Counted from the stretch's first letter, positions 6,637 to 13,788 are shown. The stretch: DNA of 25,669 nt from a virus (IMGVR_UViG_3300026209_000010:1-25669); one strand, 5' to 3'. The notes: generated by a model not told the origin, from the letters alone. Made by a program: numbers and translations.

Positions 6637-8005
6637 AGTAACAATTTTACGGAACCTTTTATGTACAGAAGAGTATTATCGTAAAGCAGTACCTTTCCTT
6701 AAACCAGAATATTTTGAGGAATTATCTGATCGAGTAATTTTTGAAGAGATTCAGAAATTTTCTGGTGAATATGATAGAGTTCCTACGCAAGAGATTCTGA
6801 TTGTTAATTTACAGGGACGTTCTGATTTGAATGAGGATGTATTTAAGGCATCTGTTCTTCAAGTTAAGGAGTTTAATTGTGATGAAGTAGATGGGGAATG
6901 GTTACTTGATACTACAGAGAAATGGTGTCAGGAACGTGCCGTATACAACGCTCTATTGCAGTCTATCAAGATTGCTGATGGTAGTGACGAGAGACTGAGT
7001 AAAGACTCCATACCGACCATCCTACAAGAGGCTCTATCAGTGTCTTTTGATGAGTATATTGGTCATGATTATATTGATAATGTAGATTTACGCTATGATT
7101 ATTATCATAAGAAAGAGACTAAGATTCCTTTTGATCTAGAAAAATTTAATCTGGTGACCAAAGGTGGAATATCTAACAAAACTCTTAATATATGTCTTGC
7201 TGGTACTGGAGTTGGTAAGTCTTTCTTCATGTGTCACATGGCTGCTAGTGCTTTACAGCAAGGAAAGAACGTAATCTACATCACATTGGAGATGGCAGAG
7301 GAAAAGATTGCAGAAAGAATAGATGCTAACTTATTGAATGTAAATATTAAGGATATTGCTTCTATTCCTGAACAAATCTTTACTTCTAGGGTGAAGGAGA
7401 TTGGTAGGAAGACAGAAGGTAAGTTGATTATCAAAGAATATCCTACTGCTAGTGCTCATGTTGGTCATTTTAAGTCACTTCTGTCGGATCTTAGGTTAAA
7501 GAAAGACTTTAAACCTGATATTATCTTTGTTGATTATCTTAATATTTGTGCATCACAGAGGTATAAGGGATCTGTAGTTAACAGTTATACTATTGTTAAA
7601 TCAATTGCTGAGGAATTAAGAGGACTTGCTGTTGAACACAATCTCCCGATTGTATCTGCCACTCAAACTACTCGTTCTGGTTTTGGTAATAGTGATCCTG
7701 GATTGGAGGATACTAGTGAGTCCTTCGGTCTTCCTGCTACTGCTGATTTTATGTTTGCGTTGATTAGTTCTGAAGAATTGGAACAATCTGGACAGATTAT
7801 GGTCAAGCAATTGAAAAATAGATATAATGATCCTACATATTATAAGAGGTTCACTATAGGTATTGACAGATCCCGAATGAAGTTGTATAATATAGAGAAT
7901 GATCCGGATCTACCTAGTGATGCGAAGGATCAATATGATAACGTCGATATAGATGACGTTGATAAACTTAACCGTAAAGATAAATTTAGTACTTTTGTGA
8001 TATGA
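6623..8005 (+). CDS. gp41: replicative DNA helicase gp41 (DnaB-like)
   Basis: A 460-residue hexameric helicase of the DnaB/T4 gp41 family. An N-terminal helical domain occupies about residues 1-140. The RecA-like motor has Walker A AGTGVGKS (193-200), the ITLEM strand, Walker B IIFVDYLN (300-307) and the ATQTTRSG sensor-like strand; the tail is acidic. It unwinds the fork ahead of gp43 and assembles with primase gp61, encoded further downstream. The ATG lies inside the uvsX end, and the gene shares ATGA with mazG. A consensus promoter is embedded in its last 50 codons. Confidence 0.95.
   Translation: MERVEVTILRNLLCTEEYYRKAVPFLKPEYFEELSDRVIFEEIQKFSGEYDRVPTQEILIVNLQGRSDLNEDVFKASVLQVKEFNCDEVDGEWLLDTTEKWCQERAVYNALLQSIKIADGSDERLSKDSIPTILQEALSVSFDEYIGHDYIDNVDLRYDYYHKKETKIPFDLEKFNLVTKGGISNKTLNICLAGTGVGKSFFMCHMAASALQQGKNVIYITLEMAEEKIAERIDANLLNVNIKDIASIPEQIFTSRVKEIGRKTEGKLIIKEYPTASAHVGHFKSLLSDLRLKKDFKPDIIFVDYLNICASQRYKGSVVNSYTIVKSIAEELRGLAVEHNLPIVSATQTTRSGFGNSDPGLEDTSESFGLPATADFMFALISSEELEQSGQIMVKQLKNRYNDPTYYKRFTIGIDRSRMKLYNIENDPDLPSDAKDQYDNVDIDDVDKLNRKDKFSTFVI
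7863..7891 (+). promoter_or_regulatory. consensus sigma70-type promoter inside the gp41 3' end
   Basis: TTGACA at 7863-7868, a 17-base spacer and TATAAT at 7886-7891, again a complete consensus match. The predicted start near 7898 is about 100 bases before the mazG ATG, so it could boost mazG and the following genes independently of the polymerase operon. It lies in coding sequence, so chance is possible, but a full match at the optimal spacing is improbable. Confidence 0.7.
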
Positions 8006-8406
8006 CTGTAAATTTTAAGCGTTATGAAGAATTTGTATCCGCTGTTACTTCGGATGCTTCAACCAATTTTGTCGATTTTGCTGACCGTATTGGTGAACTT
8101 GACAGACAGGGTGCCAATATTGAACGTCTTACCACTGCTGGTGTTGGGATTAATGCTGAAGGTGGTGAGTTCCTTGAGATCATTAAGAAGATGGTATTTC
8201 AAGGCAAACCATGGACCGATGATAATAGAGAGCATCTTATTATTGAGTTGGGTGATATTATGTGGTATGTGGCCCAGGCTTGTATGGCTTTAGAGGTTGA
8301 CTTTGATGAGGTTATTGAGACCAATATTAACAAACTAAAGAAGCGTTATCCAGGTGGAGAATTTGATGTACACTTTAGTGAGTGCCGTCATGTAAATGAT
8401 AGGTAA
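8002..8406 (+). CDS. mazG: MazG-type nucleoside triphosphate pyrophosphohydrolase
   Basis: A 134-residue all-alpha NTP pyrophosphohydrolase. The metal-binding signature appears as AEGGE (Glu53, Glu56) and IELGD (Glu82, Asp85), the ExxE...ExxD pattern of the MazG fold. The enzyme hydrolyses NTPs or dNTPs to monophosphates and pyrophosphate. Cyanophage MazG has been studied in connection with nucleotide pools and host (p)ppGpp signalling, with later work favouring dGTP/dCTP-type substrates. The gene shares ATGA with gp41 and has its own upstream promoter candidate. It is a compact single-domain form, as expected for phage members. Confidence 0.93.
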   Translation: MTVNFKRYEEFVSAVTSDASTNFVDFADRIGELDRQGANIERLTTAGVGINAEGGEFLEIIKKMVFQGKPWTDDNREHLIIELGDIMWYVAQACMALEVDFDEVIETNINKLKKRYPGGEFDVHFSECRHVNDR

Positions 8407-8415
8407 TTAAATGAA

Positions 8416-8628
8416 ATGATTAATTTAGATGAGAGATACCAATCATATATTGGTAATCCTGCTAAAGGATTGACTATAGATGGTATTAAAGAACAGGTGA
8501 CTGGGTATGGGTATCACTGTAATGGTGATGAAATTCTTGGTTACTATGTTATCACAAAAAACTATAAACTCTATTACAATAGAGATGAGCAGTTTATAAA
8601 GATGGAGCCACATGGAACTATCGATTGA
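8416..8628 (+). CDS. small hypothetical protein (70 aa)
   Basis: A 70-residue protein, charged and aromatic-rich, with likely strands LGYYVITKNYKLYY and FIKMEPHG. There is no signal peptide or membrane segment, and I do not recognise a family. It starts 9 bases after mazG and overlaps the next small gene by 17 bases, so it belongs to the same transcript. Composition and frame match neighbouring genes, which supports coding; function is unknown. Confidence 0.65.
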   Translation: MINLDERYQSYIGNPAKGLTIDGIKEQVTGYGYHCNGDEILGYYVITKNYKLYYNRDEQFIKMEPHGTID

Positions 8629-8803
8629 CGATAACGAATTGGAAGTTATTGTGAGACAATTATGGAAGTCACGCAAGAACGTAGGTGAACCATTGGTTGA
8701 TCCTTTATATGAGAAGATTAAATTGGTCAAGGAAGTACGAGATGCTAATCCTGGTGGACCATATAAGAAGATATTGCGGGAAGAACATGGTATGGTAATC
8801 TAA
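8612..8803 (+). CDS. small hypothetical protein (63 aa)
   Basis: A 63-residue soluble, helical-looking protein (MELSIDDNELEVIVRQLWK, then DPLYEKIKLVKEV). It starts inside the end of the previous gene and is followed by a 25-base gap to the next large ORF. It resembles short phage proteins found between mazG and later genes, but I cannot name a family. In the gap, TAAATAAG is a weak late-promoter-like sequence. Confidence 0.65.
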   Translation: MELSIDDNELEVIVRQLWKSRKNVGEPLVDPLYEKIKLVKEVRDANPGGPYKKILREEHGMVI

Positions 8804-8828
8804 ATAAGAGAAAGTATTCTTTTGTCTG

Positions 8829-10373
8829 ATGGCCAATAAACAAACAGAGTGGGGTATATTAACTGGTAATTGGGTTAGAAGAGCCACCGATGTAACTGAT
8901 TGTCTTATTGGTGAAGGATATAACTACCTATCTTTTAATATTAATAATGTAGCAGATCCCAAGAGTGGAAAGAAGATAGTTCTTGGTTTGAAGGTAGAAG
9001 TACCAGAAGCAGAAAGAACTAGAGCAGTTAATAATATTAAGAATGCTTTAGTAAATAAGACTGTAAGTAATTGGAATCAGGGTAAGTCAAAGTATAGTTT
9101 TCGTGAAGGTACTCCAGACAGGCAAATTGATATTCCTGTTACAGTAGGTAAGACTGAAAAATTATTTCGTATATATGTAAAACCACTAAAGAGTGGTGGG
9201 TCTGGTGGTGGTGCAGCACAAACTGCTATTAATGAATGTACTTTTGCTGTGTATGCTTCACTACGTTATAATGTTATTAAGGCAGATTTAGATCCTGAAC
9301 TAGGTATTAGTGAGGATCATTGGAATGAAGCATTTAATTATTGTAGACTTGATAAGAGTAAGGATAGGGTAGGGGTTCCTGATATGCTTTGGCACGTATC
9401 TCATTGTGCTGGAGTAAATAAACTTCATCAACGTGTGACGATGAAGGGTACTGGTAATGTTATATTCTATCGTGGCAAGGATATTGATGGTAAAAATACT
9501 GTTAAAGGAAGTTTATCGAAAGCATATAATAGGGTAAAGAGTGAAATTGGTGGTGTTTCCGAGGATAAGTGGAATCCTGCTGATGTGTGGATGTCAGTTG
9601 ATGGTTTTACATCTGATCTTGATTCCAAGCCGTTTATTGATGATGTAAATGATTACATTTTAAAACTTGCTGGTACAATCACAACAAATAAAATATCAGA
9701 TGCAACATTGGTTGGTATTTCTTTAAAGAAACTTGGTGCTAATGCTAACTTTTCTATACTTAATGCTGGATCATCACAAGATAGGAAGGATGCTGCTAAA
9801 TCTATAAAGTTTATTAATAAAAATCAACAAGGTGGGTATCAATTATTCTTTGAGAATAGAGGAGCAAATCCTATTGACTTTTATTTGTATTATAGTTCTG
9901 GATTCTATGATAAATTCCAGTGTAGAAACTTTGGTGGTAAGAAGGCATCGTGGCAGATAGAACTCAAGGGAGCAACAGCAGCACATGGTCGTGTTGGAGG
10001 TGAGCAAGTTGCTAACATAGTTAATAAGATAACAGGAAAAAATGCTTTCCCATGGAAAAACCAAACTTTCCATTCAGAATGTGGTAAAAAACATTCACAA
10101 GCTAATAAGATTACAAAAGAGATTGTTGATCTTTTAATAGATTTTGACGCACAGAATATTAAAAAGGGAGATTCTATTATCAAGGATAGAGATCAGTATA
10201 CATTTGAGATTTCTCAAAAGGAACAGGAGTGGAGGTATAGTAAATTGAATGGATTGCGTTTCTTGAAAGCATTGGGGGATAATTCTGAACATGCAGATCA
10301 AATAGTACAATCTCTTTATTTGTATGCTAGTTCACAACTAGATAAGTCATCTCTATTCGTTAAGATATACTAA
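8829..10373 (+). CDS. large protein with PD-(D/E)XK-like nuclease motifs
   Basis: A 514-residue protein I cannot name with certainty. It contains a glycine-rich loop followed by a glutamate (KSGGSGGGAAQTAINE, residues 121-136), then KWNPADVW (247-254) and GISLKK (296-301). The order Glu136, Asp252 and Lys300 in a short strand is that expected of a PD-(D/E)XK endonuclease; this is inference from motif spacing. No signal peptide or membrane segment is seen. The stop overlaps the start of the ligase/nucleotidyltransferase gene by one base (TAATG), so the two are translationally coupled and probably act together on nucleic acid. An alternative is a structural protein with coincidental motifs. GC content and codon use match the neighbours. 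Confidence 0.6.
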   Translation: MANKQTEWGILTGNWVRRATDVTDCLIGEGYNYLSFNINNVADPKSGKKIVLGLKVEVPEAERTRAVNNIKNALVNKTVSNWNQGKSKYSFREGTPDRQIDIPVTVGKTEKLFRIYVKPLKSGGSGGGAAQTAINECTFAVYASLRYNVIKADLDPELGISEDHWNEAFNYCRLDKSKDRVGVPDMLWHVSHCAGVNKLHQRVTMKGTGNVIFYRGKDIDGKNTVKGSLSKAYNRVKSEIGGVSEDKWNPADVWMSVDGFTSDLDSKPFIDDVNDYILKLAGTITTNKISDATLVGISLKKLGANANFSILNAGSSQDRKDAAKSIKFINKNQQGGYQLFFENRGANPIDFYLYYSSGFYDKFQCRNFGGKKASWQIELKGATAAHGRVGGEQVANIVNKITGKNAFPWKNQTFHSECGKKHSQANKITKEIVDLLIDFDAQNIKKGDSIIKDRDQYTFEISQKEQEWRYSKLNGLRFLKALGDNSEHADQIVQSLYLYASSQLDKSSLFVKIY

Positions 10374-12232
10374 TGGCAAACATAGAAAAGCTAAAACATT
10401 TAGAACATCTTGAGGATGAGATGCTTAACTATGGAGTTGAGGGTTGTAAGAGAATTGTTGGTGATCTTAAAGAACTTCGACAAATGTTAGGGTGTTCAGG
10501 AACGTCATATATACAGACCAAATGGGATGGTAAACCCGCTGTAGTATGTGGTGTTGATCCTATTACTAAATTATTTTTTGTTGGTACGAAATCTGTATTC
10601 AATAAAGATTTTCCAAAGGCTGCAGTGTCTGAAAGTGGAGTAGATTCTTACTACGGTGAGATACCAGACCTAGCAGAGAAATTAAAGATATGTTTGAGAC
10701 ACCTTCCCAAGTTAGGGATTAAAGGTGTGTTGCAAGGTGACCTTTTGTACACTAAATCTGACTTAAAAACAGAGAGAATTCATGGTCATAATATGCATGT
10801 GTTTAAACCAAATACAATTGCATATGCTATTCCTACAGATCATGAGATTGGTAGGAAAATAAAGGGATCCCAGATGGGAATAGTATTTCATACTCATTAT
10901 ACTGGTGATGATCTTCCTACAATGGTAGCAAGACCAGGCATTGGGGAGAAAATAGGTCAGTCTAAAGATATAGTTAACATTGATAATGATACTCCAATGC
11001 ATAACGTTGGTTTATCACCACAAGAGGAGAGAGAATTTGATCATACTGTTGCTAAAATTGGTGAAGAATGTAGGAAGTGTGGTGATTTTTTAGATGAACT
11101 TGTGTTATCTGGTGGTGGAAAAGGTAATCCAACAGGTGATGACAAGTTTAATATTGCACCATACGTTAAGAAGTATTTTAACCATGAGATATCACATGAT
11201 AAGGTGACTACAAAAGTTGATGATACTATGCAGGGTTTGCTTAATTTTTATTATCTCTCTGTAGAGAAAGAAATTATAAAAGGTAAGCAAGCAAAAACTG
11301 TTGCTTCAAAGTTAGCAATAGTTAAATCTGGTATGGAATATTTGATGGAGAATACTGCTAAATTTAAGTCAATGATAAACCTTTATAGGTTGATTCAAAA
11401 TTTAAAATTGCAGATCGTTAAGAAGTTAGATCCTCTTGAGAAGTTTCGTACCTTTGTTTTGAAAGATAATAAGTATGAGGTGACTAATCCAGAAGGGTAT
11501 GTCTTACATAGAGATGGTAACATGGTTAAGTTAGTTAACCGTCTTGAGTTCTCTAAAAATAATTTCATGGCAGGTGGAAATAGACCTAAAAAACCTGTAG
11601 ATGAGAGAATTTCATCTCTAGTATACTCTCAATACAAGGGTTATCCTGGAAAGAAAATAGTTATATCATTTGGTAGGTTTCAACCACCTACAAAAGGACA
11701 TCTTGCTAACCTTGATGAGTGTAAGAGGGTAGCACAACAAGAAGGTGCTCATGATTATAGAGTTTATCTTGCACAGAAACATCAATCAGATAGTAACTAT
11801 AAAGAAAAGCAGGGTACTGATCCATTACCACCAGATAGAAAGTTATATTGGATGGTTAAGATGTTTGGTAGTAGACATCCAAATAAGATATTTGGTGGTC
11901 ATAGGTTACCAAAGAATATGCTAGCAGAATTAATGATGCAGGGTTATCGTCATGTGATTTTTCTTGCTGGTCTTGAAGATTATAATACGTGGAATAATTA
12001 TTTGCCGAGGTATAATGGTATACCACCATGGGATTATACCTTTTTTACTTTTGAGATAAGGAGTTCTGGTGATAGACTAGAAGGAGTAAAAGGTACAAAA
12101 CAAAGAATTTATGCAGCAACAGGAGATTATAAAAATTTTGCTAGTAACATTGAAGGATTATCAGAAGCTGATAAAAAGAAATTTATGAAAGAACTACAAC
12201 AATATATACCTCCAACCTATAAAGGAAAATAA
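10373..12232 (+). CDS. fusion: polynucleotide-ligase-like domain plus cytidylyltransferase-like nucleotidyltransferase
   Basis: A 619-residue two-domain protein. The N-terminal half has hallmarks of the ligase/capping-enzyme superfamily in order: TKWDGKPAVV with the likely nucleophile Lys50 (motif I), GVLQGDLLYT at 118-127 (motif III-like), EGYV at 374-377 (motif IV, the same tetrapeptide as in T4 RNA ligase 2) and VKLV near 385 (motif V-like). The spacing between III and IV is long, suggesting an insertion. The C-terminal part, from about 425, has FGRFQPPTKGHL, the (H/T)xGH motif of NMN/cytidylyl-type nucleotidyltransferases, and GVKGTKQR near 571-578, similar to the SxTxxR motif. Separate proteins of each type occur in marine T4-like phages; here they are joined. 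RNA repair or nucleotide-cofactor metabolism are both possible. Confidence 0.75.
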   Translation: MANIEKLKHLEHLEDEMLNYGVEGCKRIVGDLKELRQMLGCSGTSYIQTKWDGKPAVVCGVDPITKLFFVGTKSVFNKDFPKAAVSESGVDSYYGEIPDLAEKLKICLRHLPKLGIKGVLQGDLLYTKSDLKTERIHGHNMHVFKPNTIAYAIPTDHEIGRKIKGSQMGIVFHTHYTGDDLPTMVARPGIGEKIGQSKDIVNIDNDTPMHNVGLSPQEEREFDHTVAKIGEECRKCGDFLDELVLSGGGKGNPTGDDKFNIAPYVKKYFNHEISHDKVTTKVDDTMQGLLNFYYLSVEKEIIKGKQAKTVASKLAIVKSGMEYLMENTAKFKSMINLYRLIQNLKLQIVKKLDPLEKFRTFVLKDNKYEVTNPEGYVLHRDGNMVKLVNRLEFSKNNFMAGGNRPKKPVDERISSLVYSQYKGYPGKKIVISFGRFQPPTKGHLANLDECKRVAQQEGAHDYRVYLAQKHQSDSNYKEKQGTDPLPPDRKLYWMVKMFGSRHPNKIFGGHRLPKNMLAELMMQGYRHVIFLAGLEDYNTWNNYLPRYNGIPPWDYTFFTFEIRSSGDRLEGVKGTKQRIYAATGDYKNFASNIEGLSEADKKKFMKELQQYIPPTYKGK

Positions 12233-12233
12233 A

Positions 12234-12509
12234 ATGAAGAACTTTAAAAAGATACGTGAAGAGGCATTGCGTCAACAGGTTAGACATGATGATGTCTTCC
12301 GAGAGGGTGATAACATTATGTCATCAAAGACTGGAGACAAGGGTACAATACATCGTATAGGTACTAACTATGTTATTTGTATTTCCGAGTATGGTGATAT
12401 GTTTCGTGCCTGGATTAAGGATGTGAGGCATATCAATTTGAATGAAAGCATAAATAAAGACAGAAAAAGTACTATTTTAAAACATGGAAAGGCAAAAACC
12501 AATCAATAG
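12234..12509 (+). CDS. small protein with SH3/KOW-like core (91 aa)
   Basis: A 91-residue basic protein. The central segment GDNIMSSKTGDKGTIHRIG followed by NYVICISEYGDMFRAWI has the strand pattern of a small SH3-like or KOW-like barrel (G-D at the start, G-x-I mid-strand, then paired strands). Similar short modules are recurrent in T4-like cyanophages without known function. The start is one base after the preceding stop, and the end overlaps the zinc-knuckle gene by 26 bases. A late-type promoter element lies in its 3' part. The fold is inferred by eye. Confidence 0.65.
   Translation: MKNFKKIREEALRQQVRHDDVFREGDNIMSSKTGDKGTIHRIGTNYVICISEYGDMFRAWIKDVRHINLNESINKDRKSTILKHGKAKTNQ
12449..12456 (+). 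promoter_or_regulatory. late-promoter-like element before the zinc-knuckle gene
   Basis: CATAAATA, one mismatch from the T4 late consensus TATAAATA, 27 bases upstream of ATG 12484. The distance suits a promoter for that gene. It lies within the preceding coding sequence, so confidence is moderate. Confidence 0.45.
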
Positions 12510-13134
12510 TGTTCAGCACAATGATGCCTATTCACAGGCGCTGATGGATTCTTATAGTCAGTGGATGAGTGGAAAAGGTTTTCAACAGTCTGATCCATTG
12601 ACAGAGGATGGTATTCCTGCTGAACAGAAACAAGGTGGTGAAAGTACAGGTGCATTTGTTACTCCTATAGGAACAGTTCCTGCTCCTGAGAGTGATGAAT
12701 CTTCTTCTATTCCAGAAGTAAAGAAGGAAGGTGGAGAGGATAATTTTTCAACTAAAGATCCTAAAGCAAATGCTGGATCACCTGATCCTGCTGTGAATCT
12801 TCGTGTTCGTGCTGGTGTTAAGCAGTCCCATGGTGCTACTATTAGGGACGTAACAAAGGTTGCTAAAGAAGAAGTTGAAGTTGAAGAGAGTCATGACTGT
12901 TGTAAGAAGTGTGGTAGTATGAAGCACACAACAAATGAATGTAAGGAAACGAAAGAGAAAGTTGAGTCTTATCAGTGGGATGTAGTTGGTGAAGCATTGG
13001 AAATTCTTGGTGAAATTACTGAAGCCAAGTACCATGTACGTGGTGTTAAGTTAAATGAACAACCACATAAGACTACTAGTAAGCTTCTTGCTTATAACAA
13101 GAGACTGCAGGAGAAGAACTCCGAAAAAAAGTAA
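12484..13134 (+). CDS. CCHC zinc-knuckle protein of unknown function, ending at a frameshift signal
   Basis: A 216-residue protein. Residues 1-135 are Pro/Ser/Glu/Gly-rich and probably disordered. Residues 140-153 (CKKCGSMKHTTNEC) fit CX2CX4HX4C exactly, the zinc-knuckle spacing known from retroviral nucleocapsids and nucleic-acid-binding proteins. The tail is Lys-rich and helical. Nucleic-acid binding is therefore likely; the partner is unknown. The gene ends in GAA AAA AAG TAA: the heptamer A AAA AAG sits immediately before the stop, and the -1 frame stays open for another 48 codons. The product may thus exist in two lengths. Possible roles include virion assembly or scaffolding. Confidence 0.75.
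   Translation: MERQKPINSVQHNDAYSQALMDSYSQWMSGKGFQQSDPLTEDGIPAEQKQGGESTGAFVTPIGTVPAPESDESSSIPEVKKEGGEDNFSTKDPKANAGSPDPAVNLRVRAGVKQSHGATIRDVTKVAKEEVEVEESHDCCKKCGSMKHTTNECKETKEKVESYQWDVVGEALEILGEITEAKYHVRGVKLNEQPHKTTSKLLAYNKRLQEKNSEKK
13109..13131 (+). promoter_or_regulatory. candidate programmed -1 ribosomal frameshift signal
   Basis: The Shine-Dalgarno-like AGGAG at 13109-13113 is followed, 11 bases on, by the slippery heptamer A AAA AAG (13125-13131) in the correct phase, then the zero-frame stop TAA. This matches the arrangement of E. coli dnaX (same heptamer, SD-like stimulator about 10 bases upstream). A weak stem (AGGC 13135-13138 with GCCT 13157-13160) may follow. An indel in the 7-A run would give the same appearance. 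Confidence 0.55.
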
Positions 13135-13154
13135 AGGCGGCAACTATCGAGATC

Positions 13155-13274
13155 ATGCCTGATATTAAGGATGGTGCCGAGAAGCAAGCCGAACGTAAAA
13201 AGAATAAAAAGTATGTGCAGTTGGCGGTAAAATCGCAACGTAAAGATACTGAAGGAAAAACTTCCGGAAGGTAG
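13155..13274 (+). CDS. basic 39-aa ORF, or -1 frameshift extension of the zinc-knuckle protein
   Basis: The frame is open from the slippery site to TAG 13272-13274. As a -1 extension, the residues after the shared Lys begin VKAATIEIMPDIKDG and run for 47 residues. As a separate gene it would start at ATG 13155 and give 39 residues, without a clear ribosome-binding site. The segment is very rich in Lys, Arg and Gln (KKNKKYVQLAVKSQRKD), like the tail of the upstream protein, which favours the extension reading. It fills most of the space before the next gene. A basic tail would suit nucleic-acid binding. The third explanation is a one-base deletion or sequencing error in a single longer gene. 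Confidence 0.5.
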   Translation: MPDIKDGAEKQAERKKNKKYVQLAVKSQRKDTEGKTSGR

Positions 13275-13282
13275 TATAAATA
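13275..13282 (+). promoter_or_regulatory. T4-type late promoter element TATAAATA
   Basis: A perfect match to the T4 late promoter -10 consensus, 25 bases upstream of ATG 13308. T4-type late promoters need only this element plus phage sigma factor gp55 and the clamp. It immediately precedes a strong inverted repeat. Confidence 0.7.
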
Positions 13283-13303
13283 ATATCATAATTTATGGTA
13301 TTA
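13281..13303 (+). repeat. inverted repeat (10-bp arms, 3-base loop) before a small gene
   Basis: TAATATCATA at 13281-13290 pairs with TATGGTATTA at 13294-13303 (one G-T pair), with the loop ATT. It overlaps the end of the late promoter element and stops four bases before the ATG at 13308. It could be an operator, or a hairpin hiding the ribosome site in transcripts from upstream. There is no T-run, so it is not a typical terminator. Confidence 0.6.
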
Positions 13304-13307
13304 GATA

Positions 13308-13529
13308 ATGTTAAAATCATTCCTTCCTTTTGCATCTAGGATTATTAAAGATGCTGTTGCTGCTATCCCAAATGATGCAGCAATTGGTGACCGATTAGTT
13401 GAGATTTGTCTGACAGTTCTTGCTAAAGCAGTTAAGACTACCAAGACTGATGTCGATGATCAGTTGTTTGAGCAAGTAGCTAAAGCGATTCGTAATCGTG
13501 AAGAAAAGGCAGATGATTTCGTATCGTGA
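13308..13529 (+). CDS. small helical protein (73 aa), late-expressed
   Basis: A 73-residue helical protein (FLPFASRIIKDAVAAI, then RLVEICLTVLAKAVKTTKTD and a charged C-terminus). The N-terminal helix is amphipathic rather than a clear membrane span. It has a T4-type late promoter and an inverted repeat directly upstream, and ends in a GTGA overlap with the next gene, so the two are coupled. I do not recognise the family. Pairing with a coiled-coil membrane protein suggests a structural or lysis-related role, which is inference only. Confidence 0.7.
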   Translation: MLKSFLPFASRIIKDAVAAIPNDAAIGDRLVEICLTVLAKAVKTTKTDVDDQLFEQVAKAIRNREEKADDFVS

Positions 13530-13729
13530 CTGACATAGGACTTGATGCATCACAGGAAGTAAAGATCACTGTGATGCAACTCAAGATAGAACGTCTTGAG
13601 GAGAAGCAAGAGGATTTGCGAGAGAGATTGAAGTCAGTAGAGAAGTGGGTCATTGGTGCTGCAGCAGTTTTGGCTGCTGGTGTTACCGTCATAGGATTCG
13701 CTACTAATATATCTAAGGCATACCTTTAG
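13526..13729 (+). CDS. coiled-coil membrane protein, XhlA/holin-accessory-like (67 aa)
   Basis: A 67-residue protein from a GTG start that overlaps the previous stop (GTGA). Residues about 12-40 form a charged coiled coil (MQLKIERLEEKQEDLRERL) and 41-59 form one membrane span (WVIGAAAVLAAGVTVIGFA). The N-terminal coil plus C-terminal anchor is the layout of haemolysin XhlA-type holin accessories and some spanin-like or virion membrane proteins. A later gene at 15972 has the same architecture. The lysis role is inferred from topology, not from sequence identity. Confidence 0.65.
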   Translation: MTDIGLDASQEVKITVMQLKIERLEEKQEDLRERLKSVEKWVIGAAAVLAAGVTVIGFATNISKAYL

Positions 13730-13744
13730 CAAATCATAGGCATT

Positions 13745-13764
13745 CAGTATTATTATAAATACTG
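13745..13764 (+). promoter_or_regulatory. late promoter TATAAATA inside a 7-bp palindrome
   Basis: CAGTATT at 13745-13751 and AATACTG at 13758-13764 are perfect inverted repeats. TATAAATA at 13754-13761, a perfect T4 late -10 element, spans the loop and right arm. It lies 27 bases upstream of ATG 13789, the Ig-like virion protein. The palindrome could be an operator overlapping the promoter. Confidence 0.7.
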
Positions 13765-13788
13765 GTAGAAATTAAAGAGTAGAGAGCC

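Noticed and set aside
1-8000. Avoidance of CTAG as evidence for an MjaI-type specificity
   Set aside because: CTAG occurs at least 15 times in the first 8 kb, so there is no strong avoidance. This neither proves nor excludes CTAG as the site.
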